A stretch of DNA of 64,000 nucleotides, taken from Clitoria ternatea. Lineage: Eukaryota > Streptophyta > Magnoliopsida > Fabales > Fabaceae. The position numbers and the translations under genes are program-made. Below, piece by piece: positions 46,810 through 57,441 of this stretch (its first letter is position 1; every line of letters starts with the position of its first letter). The DNA lies in the NCBI GenBank assembly GCA_037962975.1, contig CM075675.1, forward strand, positions 27,158,501 to 27,222,500, written 5' to 3'. The notes beneath the pieces are model-generated. The model made no database searches and was not told the DNA's origin. It was given only the letters and a program-made list of their open reading frames with translations.

Positions 46810-48708
46810 AAAAGAAACAAGAAAAGCATGAAAAAGATAAACAGCCAGCTGAAGCTACTAATGTTGAGAATGATTCTGATGGTAATGTTATGCTATCTGT
46901 TGTTTCTTCTGATAAGAGGAGCAAACATGAATGGATTCTTAATTCTGGATGTACTTTCCATATGTGTCCTTATAAGGACTTATTTACCACTCTTGAACCT
47001 ATTGATAGTGGTGTTGTCTTGATGGGTAATGATACCCAATGCAAGGTTGCAGGAATAGGTACCATTCAGATCAAGTCTCATGATGGTATTGTCAGGACTC
47101 TTTCCAAAGTTTGCTTTGTTCCTGACTTAAAGCGGAATCGAATTTCTCTTGGCATCCTAGAATCTCTTGGGTGCAAATATTCAGCTGAAGGTAGAGTTCT
47201 AAAGGTATCAAAAGGTACCCTTGTTCTATTAAAAGTTACCCATGTTTGTAGCTTGTATATCTTGCAAGGATCTGTGGTGACAGGCTCAGCAGTTGTTTCA
47301 TCTTCCATGCCTGATATTGATGTCACCAAATTATGGCACATGTGCCTGGGCCATATGAGTGAAAAAGGCATGCACCTTCTGAGCAAGCAAGGTCTTCTTG
47401 GTAATCAAGGCATCGGTAAGTTGGAGTTTTGTGAACATTGTGTTTTTGGGAAGCATAAAAGAGTTAGCTTCTCTACTGCAACTCACCGAACAAAAGGTAT
47501 TCTCAATTACATTCATTCAGATCTTTGGGGACCTTCCAAAGTTCCTTCTTATAGAGGAAAACGTTATATGATAACTATTATTGATGATTATTCTCGTAAA
47601 GTATGGGTCTACTTTCTAAGACATAAAAATAAAACTTTTCCCACTGTTAAGAAATGGAAAACTCTTGTTGAAACTCAGACAGGGAAGAAAGTCAAGAAGC
47701 TGAGAACTGATAATGGATTGGAGTTCTTTGAAGGTGACTTTAATGAGTTCTGCACAAATTATGGTATTGCTAGACATAAAACCATTCCAGGTAAACCCCA
47801 GCAGAATGGTGTTGCAGAACGTTTAAACAGAACTATCCTTGAGAGAGCTCATTGTATGGTCTCAAATGCTGGGTTATGGCATCGACGTGAATTATAGGCA
47901 GAGGCAACATCTACTGCTTGTTACTTGATTAATCTCTCTCCACACTCTTTACTTGATTTTAAAATTCCAGAAGAAATTTGGTCAGGTAATCCTGTTAATT
48001 ATTCTAATTTAAGAATCTTTGGATGTCCTGCATATGCATATGTTAATGATGGAAAACTAGCTCAAAGAGCTATTAAGTGCATATTTCTTGGTTATGCATC
48101 TGAGTCTAAAGGATATCGTCTATGGTGTTCTGATCCTAAGTCACGAAAGTTAATTCTCAATAGAGATGTGACTTTTAATGAGGATGCATTATTATCTTCT
48201 GGAAAACAATCTTCTATTTCTTCTTCTAGTACTAATAATCTACAGGGTATTAGCGAGAAGGTGGAGTTAGAATTAAAATATGCTAATGTTGATGTCTCAT
48301 CTTCCTCTACCAATGAGTCTAGCATTAATGATCATGGTGATGATCGTACCACTTCTTCTATTCAGCCACAAGAAGAGGATTATTCTATTGCTCGAGACAG
48401 ACCAAGGAGACAAATTAAAAGGCCAGTCAGATACATTGTTGATGATAATCTGATTGCCTATGCATTGTCTATTGCACAAGAGGTAAATGATGTCGTTGAG
48501 CTTACTAGTTATTCTGAAGTTGTTTCTTGTGCGGATTCTTCAAAATGGCTTCTAGCTATGAATGAAGAAATTGAAAGTCTTCATAAGTATAACACATGGA
48601 GTTTGACAGAACTCCCTAAAGGCAAACGACTGCTTCAATGTAAATGGGTTTACAAGAAGAAGAATGGTATTCCCGGGGTTGAAGATCCTAGATGCAAGGC
48701 AAGATTAG
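46806..48708 (+). pseudogene. pol: Copia pol 5' part: protease, GAG-pre-integrase, integrase, start of RT
   Basis: Same frame through one TAG at 47895. The protease site is altered: LNSGCTFHMCP, where copia proteases have D-S/T-G. The GAG-pre-integrase region has LWHMCLGHMSEKG, followed by the integrase zinc residues CEHCVFGKHKR. The DDE core shows D in HSDLWGP, D in RTDNGLEF and E in NGVAERLNR. The 47895 TAG replaces a Trp-like codon after GLWHRREL. Then come the copia-specific FGCPAYAYV and GYRLW motifs, a variable linker, and the RT start (CKWVYKKKNG). The frame is cut at 48708 by the insertion, and the triplets on both sides join in phase across the ATTAG duplication. Confidence 0.88.
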
Positions 48709-50276
48709 TGTTAACCCGGCGACGGCGTCTCAACGGTTCGTTTCCACCACCGGGTTTGTTAATTGGCAAGCGCACCAATCGTTTTTAGTTTTCAAAATTT
48801 AGATATCGTTCCACTGGGATTGAAAGTTCAATAACAACAGTAATTTTCTATTTACTATGGTAAATGTGAAGGAAGTTATAAACAAAAGAATGATTTATAT
48901 ATAGTTTATACAATATTCACAAGATAGCATGATTGAGTGATTCATAAAATAAAAGAAAATAAAATCTATCTAAAAAGACGAGTTGCAATCTAGAATAGGT
49001 AAGATACTTGAGATAAACACAGATAAACAAATTATGTTGGAAATTGGATCCCTAATCTAGAATAACAATGAGGAACTCAAGACATGCATATTTAATCATC
49101 AAGTTTCATGTCATTGCAGCTTAAAATCATTATAACCGATCCCTCGTGATATAAATTCTAAGAATTCACCGTAAAGTCCGATCCCTCGTGAGCTTTCTCA
49201 GTAAAAACTTGCATTAAGACCTGGCCTTATGGCAACAATGGTTAACAACCCCTATAGAATTGAGATACCAAGGGTATTCCAACTTTTTACTTTCGTCAAA
49301 ATAAGTTTCAATACGGCATAAATAATCATTCTCCCGTTTGACATTTACACTAACAAAACCAGTTTTGATACACATGAAAATCATTCTCCCGTTTGACGTT
49401 CATATTAATAAAAGGTTGAGATACTAACATGGACTTGAATCATAAACATGCAGAGGTCGAATTGACAACATTATACTCAATAGATTAGTTCACCAATTCC
49501 AACATAAACAAATTAGTTACACATGGTAAAAGTAAAAACAACACTTACAGAGTTTGACATTACGAAGACGATAGAAACTTTACGATACAACGATCACAAT
49601 ACACCGAAACACACTCAAGTATCTAGAAAACTATTCTAGAACTACAACTCACAAAAGAAGTACTCAAAGTCGAGCACAAGAGAGAAGAGAAGAGAATGAA
49701 ATGCTGTGTAAGGGATGATTTGAATGGTGTTGGATGGCCCTATTTATAGGGCTGAGCAAGGGTGCTGACCCTACGCGTCCCTGTGACGCTACGCGTCACA
49801 CCCCTAACTCAGCCTCCATTAAACACTTGATAATGGCCACTTCAAATTATTAAATTTGATCATGCCTGGCCATATGGACATGTCTCCACGAGTTTTGGCC
49901 TTTCATGGTGAGTGGGATGGCCCTTGTGGCTGAGTGGAGTGCCCAGTATTGGGTCCAAGTAGAGTGGTTGATCAAAGTGGAGGTGGAGACCACGCAGCAC
50001 TGACGCTACGCGTGGATGTGATGCGTAGCGTTAGCATCAAAAATAGCTGTTGATGCTAAGCGTGGGGTGAGGCTACGCGTCAGCTCCTCCAGTGTAATTT
50101 TCTCTTGATTTCTTAACTTTTTCACTGCAAAACTAGAGAAAATTGATCAAGGGCAGATTATTTCCAACAACATCCATTTATTGAATTTAAATCCTAATTT
50201 TCTAACAAATTAAACTAATTTTTCTAATTTTATGAAATTTTTATTTAAGCTTTTATTGAAAATTTGAGGACTAACA
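48709..50276 (-). repeat. 3' LTR of Athila-like element (left copy)
   Basis: 1568 bp, plus-strand start TGTTAACCCGGCGACGG and end GACTAACA. On the minus strand a TATA box lies in CCCTATAAATAGGG at 49751-49738. ACGCGT motifs lie upstream of it in element sense (49770-50085). Confidence 0.95.
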
Positions 50277-50290
50277 AATACCCCCAACTT
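50277..50290 (-). promoter_or_regulatory. Polypurine tract of Athila-like element
   Basis: On the minus strand AAGTTGGGGGTATT directly abuts the 3' LTR. Confidence 0.8.
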
Positions 50291-51502
50291 GAGACATTGC
50301 TCGTCCTCGAGCAAGAGAGAAAAATAAGAAAAATAAAAATTTGAAATCAAATTTTTAAGTTAGTCTGAAAATTTACCACAAAAAATAATTACATAATTTT
50401 AACTATTTTGTAATAATCAAAAACTGATATCAAATATAACAAAGGTTTAATGATAAAATTGTTTACAATATTCTATTAAGAACCAAGCAGAATTTCAGGC
50501 TTACCTCACAAGTGTTTATCTCTATGCAATTGGTAACCTGTTTCACTCAATCAATCATAAAATCAAACGAATTTAACTTTGTTTGTCATCTAATCAATGG
50601 TTATTTATACCGAGTTAATTCGAAAATCACAAGGTCTTTTCACGGGTTGTAATGAGGCTTGGCTTACAAGAATCAATGGTTTTTCTTGAAATTCAAAAAC
50701 CTGAAATCATAAAAGAGCATTTTCATAATTTTTAGGCTTTTCTCTTGACCCAAACTCTCATTTTGTTTTATTGATGAAAAATAAATACCCCCAACTTGAT
50801 TCTTTTCACTATTTTTGACTTTTTTTTTCTTTTTCATACTTTCCTTTTGAAAAGAATCAAGTTGCTTATTTTCACTCCCCATTTTTGTGAGAACACTCAA
50901 AATATTTTTCATTTATTTCAACTGCTCTTTTAATCATTCAAGTATAGGGAATGGTTAAAACAAAATTAGGTTTTAAGGGTACCAAAGAATTTTATTTTAG
51001 GCTCAAATTGGCTTGCAAGGGATAAAAGACTTTTTACTAAGGTAAGCTGTTTGGCCCAAGGTTTCGTTTCACCAATAAATGTACCTTGATCATTTTCCCG
51101 AATTCTCTGTACAACAACACAAATCAGAGATTAAAGCAAAATCAATTCGAATTGAAAATATGTCGATTAAACCCTCAAGTGTTTAAAAAAATCTCTCAAC
51201 TCACCGGGTTATTGAAATTTGCTTGATGGTTAATAAACTTATTGTAATTAAATCAAAATTCCTAAGTTATATAAAAAAAATCGATAATTGATTTTTACAA
51301 GATTGGTTTTATTGTGTAAAAACTTTAAGTGTATAAATTAACTTACTAACAAAAATTTGATTGAAAGATAAAATTTTTATTTTTATTTTTAAATTTTTTA
51401 TTTTTTTTAAACACTAAAAAATATTTAAAAATAAAGAGAAAAGAATGGGTTGCCTCCCATTGAGCGCTAGGTTTAATGTCTCTAGCCAGACATTACCTTT
51501 GA
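50291..51502 (-). other. Non-coding 3' region of Athila-like element
   Basis: Sits where pol would be in a complete element. The ORF at 50673-50912 is a Lys-rich low-complexity translation. No RT or integrase motif is seen. Confidence 0.7.
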
Positions 51503-52498
51503 TTAATCAGGTGGTCTCCCAATATTTGTTGAGGAATCACCTGTCTTTTTCTTCCTTCTTCTTCTTTTTCGATGCTTAATTACCTGTTTTTCATCTTTTA
51601 AAGCATCGGTTAATTCAAAATAATTTAATTGATTGGGAAGAGATATACCTGGTTCGGTTGAGGGGTAAACTTTTTCTTCATTACTTATCCTGAGGTGTTC
51701 ATGAGCACTGAAGCTTACCTCTTCTCCATAAACTTTGACTGCAACCGTACTTAGATCAACATCTACTCTGATTCTTGCAGTCTTCATGAAAGGTCTTCCT
51801 AGGATCAGGGGGATCTCAGTGTCCTCCTTCATATCCAGCACCACGAAGTCAACCTTGAAGTGGTACTTGTCAACCTTTACTAATACATCTTCCACAATCC
51901 TAAAAGGCTTTTTAACAGAGCGATCTGCAAACTGTAATTCTGTCTTTGCTTCCTTTAGCTCATATTCACCAATGCGTTTTATTAAATCTAAGGGCATCAA
52001 GTTAATGTTAGCCCCTAAATCTAATAACGCATTCCTGATGTTGATATTTCCGATTGTCACAGGAATGGTGAAACTCCCCGGATCTTTACATTTTTTCGGG
52101 GTTATACAGTTTGTTTCTTGCTCTGTATCTCTTTGCACATTTTTTTCTTTTTCATTTTTTTCATTTTTTTCTATTTTTTCACTTTCTTTCTCTTCTTCTT
52201 CTTTCTTTTTCTCACTCTTTTCTTTACAATCAATTTTTACAACATCAAAAGAAACAGCATTACATTGTTCCCTTGGGTTTTGAGTGTTTGCAGAAAACCC
52301 AGAACTCTTTAATTCGGCTATCTCTTTTGCAAGCTGACCCATTTGTATGTCTGATGCTTTACGAGCAGCTTCATTTGTCTCTACAAACTGCAATAACTGT
52401 TGAATAGATTCCTCTATTCTTGTCAATCTTGCATTGTTAGTTTGTTGTTGCTTGAATTGATTGTTAGGAGGTCTGTTGGAAGGTCCAGTGTCCTGTCT
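51503..52498 (-). pseudogene. Athila-like protease region, downstream of a TAA
   Basis: In the gag frame after TAA at 52501-52499. A coiled-coil-like segment (IEESIQQLLQFVETNEAARK) and a Lys/Glu-rich linker precede an aspartic protease: LLDLGANINLMPLDL, with D-L-G in the active-site position as in other Athila proteases, and later IPLILGRPFM. A Lys/Arg cluster ends the frame at 51503. The start is not an ATG, because the region is expressed as part of gag-pro. It would cleave Gag. Polymerase domains that normally follow are absent. Confidence 0.82.
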
Positions 52499-53605
52499 TT
52501 AGCCAATATTCTGATTTTGCCAACCCTGTAGGTAATTGTTAGGGAAAGAATTTCCATGATTAAAAGGAAAATTACCTAAGGGTGCTCTTTGATGGTTCAT
52601 GAAATTGGCTTGCTCTTGCTCATTTCTACAGTAACCACATGGTTGTTCTCTCATGCAGTGCATACATGTTTTAAGTTGAGCAGGGGGTGGTGATGCTACT
52701 TGAGCAATTTGGAGTTTTTCTAATTGCTTGCTCATAACTTCTATTTGTTGGGTCAGTAATTTTTGCTGAGCCAACACTACATCATTTACTCCTAATTCGA
52801 GCATTCCTGGCTTCCTCTGCATATTACCTCTGTCATGCTTCGCTTGGCGGTCACTAATAGCCATTGATTCCAATATTTCTATAGCTTCCTCCACAGTCTT
52901 GTTCATTAAAGAACCACCTGCACAAGCATCTAACATCATCTTGAACTGAGGCAATAAACCATGGTAAACGATTCTTACCTTCTCGACATCATTCAGGTTG
53001 TGGTTTGGGCACTTTCTCAAGAGTGCCTTGAATCGTTCCCATGTCTCTCCTAGTGATTCATCATTATTTTGAGAAAAAGAATGTATGGCTGTCATTGCTT
53101 CAAAATATTTTGAAGGAGAATAAAATCTTTCCAAAAATTTTCTTTCAACATCGGACCAGTTTGCAAAACTACCCGGTGGACAAGATTTAAACCATTCTTT
53201 TGCTTTCCCAATCAATGAAAAAGGAAAGAGTCTCATGTAAACAGACTCTTCTTGATTGGGTTCAAAACCAATTGTGCTGCATAACTCATAAAAAACAGTT
53301 AAATGTTCATATGGTTCTTCATGATTTAAACCAGCAAATTGGTTGTTTTGAATAATATTTAAAGTGGCAGGTTTAATTTCCACTGGTAAAATTGGTCCTT
53401 GAAACATTCCCGAAACTCGGGGTGGACCATTTATAGCAGCAAACTGTCCCAATGTTCTCCTTTCAGCCATATTTGAATTTTCAAAATTCTTAAAAGTAGA
53501 AGAAGACTTAGTTTGTGTTTTAGATTTCAAGGACTTGATTTTCTTTACAAACTTTTCTATCTCAGGATCAAAATAAATTTTACCTGCGGCAGATCGAGTT
53601 TGCAT
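52499..53605 (-). CDS. gag: Athila-like Gag
   Basis: The most likely start is ATG at 53605 (MQTRSAAGKIYFD); a slightly longer open stretch upstream lacks ATG. The frame ends at TAA 52501-52499 and the open frame resumes after it into protease. The Gag core has a repeated-helix pattern with KAKEWFKSCPPGSFANW, then FLERFYSP and ETWERFKALLRKCPNH, which is the usual retrotransposon Gag signature. A Cys-rich stretch (CMHCMREQPCGYC) near 52680-52620 may be a divergent zinc-binding module. The C-terminal part is Asn/Gln rich. The protein would form particles, useful to a non-autonomous element only if matching polymerase is supplied. Confidence 0.82.
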   Translation of the reverse strand: MQTRSAAGKIYFDPEIEKFVKKIKSLKSKTQTKSSSTFKNFENSNMAERRTLGQFAAINGPPRVSGMFQGPILPVEIKPATLNIIQNNQFAGLNHEEPYEHLTVFYELCSTIGFEPNQEESVYMRLFPFSLIGKAKEWFKSCPPGSFANWSDVERKFLERFYSPSKYFEAMTAIHSFSQNNDESLGETWERFKALLRKCPNHNLNDVEKVRIVYHGLLPQFKMMLDACAGGSLMNKTVEEAIEILESMAISDRQAKHDRGNMQRKPGMLELGVNDVVLAQQKLLTQQIEVMSKQLEKLQIAQVASPPPAQLKTCMHCMREQPCGYCRNEQEQANFMNHQRAPLGNFPFNHGNSFPNNYLQGWQNQNIG

Positions 53606-53733
53606 ACACAAACTAGACAAAGAAAGTTAGTGTAATAATGATAAGAAATAAATAATAATAAAAAAATTAACTAAGGTAAAAAAAATATTTACCACGGTAA
53701 TTAAAATTTGACTGTTTTACTGAAACAATTCAA

Positions 53734-53751
53734 TCCCCGACGACGGCGCCA
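53734..53751 (-). promoter_or_regulatory. Primer binding site, Asp-tRNA-like
   Basis: On the minus strand TGGCGCCGTCGTCGGGGA, seven bases after the 5' LTR end. It closely resembles the Asp-tRNA primer site typical of Athila elements. Confidence 0.83.
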
Positions 53752-53758
53752 GAAAACT

Positions 53759-55326
53759 TGTTAACCCGGCGACAGCGTCTCAACGGTTCGTTTCCACCAC
53801 CGGGTTTATTAATTGGCAAGCGCACCAATCATTTGTAGTTTTCAAAATTTAGATATCGTTCCACTGGGATTGAAAGTCCAATAACAAAAGTAATTTTATA
53901 TTTACTATGGTAAATGTGAAGGAAGTTATAAACAAAAGAATGATTTATATACAGTTTATACAATATTCACAAGATAGCATGATTGAGTGATTCATAAAAT
54001 AAAAGAAAATAAAATCTATCTAAAAAGACGAGTTGCAATCTAGAATAGGTAAGATACTTGAGATAAACACAGATAAACAAATTATGTTGGAAATTGGATC
54101 CCTAATCTAGAATAACAATGAGGAACTCAAGACATGCATATTTAATCATCAAGTTTCATGTCATTGCAGCTTAAAATCATTATAACCGATCCCTCGTGAT
54201 ATAAATTCTAAGAATTCACCGTAAAGTCCGATCCCTCGTGAGCTTTCTCAGTAAAAACTTGCATTAAGACCTGGCCTTATGGCAACAATGGTTAACAACC
54301 CCTATAGAATTGAGATACCAAGGGTATTCCAACTTTTTACTTTCGTCAAAACAAGTTTCAATACAGCATAAATAATCATTCTCCCGTTTGACATTTACAC
54401 TAATAAAACCAGTTTTGATACACATGAAAATCATTCTCCCGTTTGACGTTCATATTAATAAAAGGTTGAGATACTAAATGGACTTGAATTATAAACATGC
54501 AGAGGTCGAATTCACAACATTATACTCAATAGATTAGTTCACCAATTCCAACATAAACAAATTAGTTACACATGGTAAAAGTAAAAACAACACTTACAGA
54601 GTTTGACATTACGAAGACGATGGAAACTTTACGATACAACGATCACAATACACCGAAACACACTCAAGTATCTAGAAAACTATTCTAGAACTACAACTCA
54701 CAAAAGAAGTACTCAAAGTCGAGCACAAGAGAGAAGAGAAGAGAATGAAATGTTGTGTAAGGGATGATTTGAATGGTGTTGGATGGCCCTATTTATAGGG
54801 CTGAGCAAGGGTGCTTACGCTACGCGTCCCTGTGACGCTACGCGTCACACCCCTGACTCAGCCTCCATTAAACACTTGATAATGGCCACTTCAAATTATT
54901 AAATTTGATTATGTCTGGCCATATGGACATGTCTCCACGAGTTTTGGCCTTTCATGGTGAGTGGGATGGCCCTTGTGGCTGAGTGGAATGCCCATTATTG
55001 GGTCCAAGTGGAGTGGTTGATCAAAGTGAAGGTGGAGACCACGCAGCACTGACGCTACGCGTGGATGTGATGCGTAGCGTCAGCATCAAAAATAGTTGTT
55101 GATGCTAAACGTGGGGTGAGGCTACGCGTCAGCTCCTCCAGTGTAATTTTCTCTTGATTTCTTAACTTTTTCACTGCAAAACTATAGAAAATTGATCAAG
55201 GGCAGATTATTTCCAACAACATCCATTTATTGAATTTAAATCCTAATTTTTTAACAAATTAAACTAATTTTTCTAATTTTTATGAAATTTTTATTTAAGC
55301 TTTTATTGAAAATTTGAGGACTAACA
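53759..55326 (-). repeat. 5' LTR of Athila-like element (right copy)
   Basis: 1568 bp, same termini as the left copy. On the minus strand the TATA box is at 54798-54789. Upstream of it in element sense are four ACGCGT motifs (54822, 54840, 55057 and 55123). Confidence 0.95.
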
Positions 55327-56691
55327 ATTAGTCGTCAAAGGCTTTCACCAAAAGGAAGGTATTGACAATAATGAGATTTTCTCACCAATTGTTCGTCATA
55401 CCTCAATCTGTATCTTGCTTGCTTTTGTTGTTTTATTTGATCTCGAATTGGAGCAACTTGATGTTAAAACAACTTTTCTACATGGAGAACTGGAAGAAGA
55501 AATCTATATGGATCAGCCAGAGGGATTTATTGTTCCTGGTAAAGAGCATCTTGTTTTTCGTTTGATAAAATCTTTATATAGTCTCAAGCAAGCTCCTAGA
55601 CAGTGGTACAAAAGGTTTAACACCTTTATGATTGGGCAAGGATATTCAAGGAGTCAATATGATGATTGTATTTTTTTCAACAATTTCCTGATGGAACTTT
55701 CATTTACTTGTTACTTTATGTTGATGATATGTTGATTGCATCACGTAACAAGTCTTTGATCAGGAAATTAAAAGCTCAACTCAATAATGAGTTTAAGATG
55801 AAGGAATTAGGTGCAGCTAAGAAAATTCTTGGCATGGAGATTTACAGGGATCGTAAAGCTGGTAAATTGTTCTTATCTCAACAAAAATATGTTGAGAGAT
55901 TGCTTGACAAATTTAATATGAAAACCTGTAAACCTGTTTCTACTCTACTTGCTGCACATTTCAAGTTATCTTCAGACCTATGCCCACAAACTAAAGAAGA
56001 AATAGAGCGTATGTCACACGTTCCTTATGCTAGTGCAGTTGACAGTTTAATGTATGCTATGGTATGTACTAGACCAAATTTAGCATATGCTGTTAGCAAG
56101 GTGAGTCGATACATGCATAATCCTGGAAAGGATCATTGGAATGCTGTGAAATGGATTTTTTGGTATCTAAAAGGTACTTCTGATATTGGCTTGGTATTTG
56201 ATAGAAGCAAAGCTACAACTAATGATGTTGCAGGTTTTGTTGACTCGGATTATGATGGTGATCTTAATAGAAGAAGATCTATTTCTGGTTACATCTTCAC
56301 TCTTTGTAACTCTGTTATCAGTTGGAAAGCTTCACTTCAATCTATTGCTGCATTATCTATAACTGAAGCAGAATATATTTCAGCCACAGAGGGTGTGAAA
56401 GAGGCTCTTTGGATTCATGGTTTGGTCAATGAACTTGGTCTTACACAAGATATTCTTACTGTGTTTTGTGATAGTCAAAGTGCTATTCATTTGACCAAGA
56501 ATAGTCGTTATCATGACAAGACCAAACACAATAATGTAAAGCATCACTTTATCCGAGACATTGTTACAATTGGTGAAATTATAGTGCAGAAGATTCATAC
56601 TTCTGATAATCCAACAGATATGCTTACTAAGCCACTTCCTAATACCAAGTTCCAACATTGCTTGGACTTGGTTGGTCTACACAGCACTTGA
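55327..56691 (+). pseudogene. pol: Copia pol 3' part: RT and RNase H
   Basis: Resumes the RT frame after the Athila-like insertion (KGFHQKEGID). RT motifs include LEQLDVKTTFLHGELEE, KSLYSLKQAPRQWYKR and the catalytic YVDD near 55719-55730. A frameshift occurs in the T run near 55670, between YDDC and YVDD. Copia RNase H follows with VGDSDYDGD-like FVDSDYDGDL, ITEAEYISATEG, FCDSQSAIHL and the terminal NPTDMLTKPLP. The stop is TGA at 56689-56691. This portion is the better preserved half of pol. Confidence 0.9.
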
Positions 56692-56742
56692 ATGCCCCTT
56701 TGGGCTTTATTCGACAATGATCAATTTATCAAATTTAATCCA

Positions 56743-56752
56743 AGGTGGAGAT
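56743..56752 (+). promoter_or_regulatory. Polypurine tract of copia element
   Basis: AGGTGGAGAT directly abuts the 3' LTR. Confidence 0.85.
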
Positions 56753-57441
56753 TGTTAAATACATGTCTCAAATTTTGTTAATATGGTACTTCATTTACTA
56801 TAAGCAATTCAAATTGAATTTTGTTTCTTCATAATATCAATTCAATTTGGTTTTAACTTCTTTAGAATAACAATTCAAATTGAATTCTACTTCTTCACAA
56901 TACAAATTCAATTTGAATTATACTTCTTCAGAATACAAATTTAATTTGAATTCTACTTCTTCAAATACAAATTCAAATTGAATTTTACTTCTTCACAAAA
57001 ACAATTCAATTTGGTTTTGTTTTCTGGTTAAGGATTATATTCCTTAGAATTGCCTATAAAAGGATTCAAGGTACCAAATTTGTAATTATGGTCAAGTTCT
57101 CTTCTAGTGTAATCCTGAGAGAATTTTTAGTTGCGAGTATATATGTTAGTTTCATCTGAAAGAGTACTCTAGTCAGAAAATTTGAAAGATAATTTTATTT
57201 TTGTCCCTGTGACATATAGGGCTATTGTCTCTTTGTTCTCTTTTCCCTTTTAAGAACTTGTTGTACTCTCCTTCTTACATAGTGGAACTGTTTTGCTCGT
57301 GATCATCAGTGTTCTTTTTCTCCAATCTTGGAGGTTTTACATGGAAATATTGTGTGTTTATTTTCTTGCTCTTATACTTGCTTCTCTTTATCTCCAATTG
57401 ATTTGATCCGGTGCTTCCGCAACACGCTGATTTTTTTAACA
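56753..57441 (+). repeat. 3' LTR of copia element
   Basis: 689 bp, starting TGTTAAATACAT and ending TTAACA, followed by TGTTC. It differs from the 5' LTR by about 6% and by one fewer CAATTTGAATTC-type repeat unit. Confidence 0.94.

Larger units (their letters stand above)
48709..55326 (-). mobile_element. Athila-like LTR element with gag and protease only (pol lost)
   Basis: Identical-length 1568-bp LTRs (48709-50276 and 53759-55326) are flanked by the duplication ATTAG (48704-48708 and 55327-55331). An Asp-tRNA-like primer site and a purine tract show minus orientation. The 3.5-kb interior carries gag-protease in one frame and about 1.2 kb of non-coding sequence, with no RT, RNase H or integrase. 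I counted about 28-30 LTR substitutions, near 1.9%. The gag, protease and primer type match the Athila branch of Ty3/gypsy. It is a non-autonomous derivative that would depend on a full Athila for polymerase. Confidence 0.93.
45312..57441 (+). mobile_element. Decayed Tork-like Ty1/copia retrotransposon, split by an Athila-like insertion
   Basis: LTRs at 45312-46040 and 56753-57441 both start TGTTAAATAC or the close variant TGTTAAATACAT and end TTAACA. The 5-bp duplication TGTTC sits at 45307-45311 and 57442-57446. The domain order is Gag, zinc knuckle, GAG-pre-integrase, integrase, RT, RNase H, which is copia order. The integrase and RT motifs resemble the Tork/Tnt1 group. An Athila-like element lies in the RT region at 48709-55326. 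LTR divergence is about 6% by eye, older than the insertion within it. Confidence 0.94.

Noticed and set aside
51735..52407. Plus-strand Phe/Ser-rich ORFs, up to 182 codons
   Set aside because: Antisense of the Lys/Glu-rich linker in the Athila-like gag-pro.
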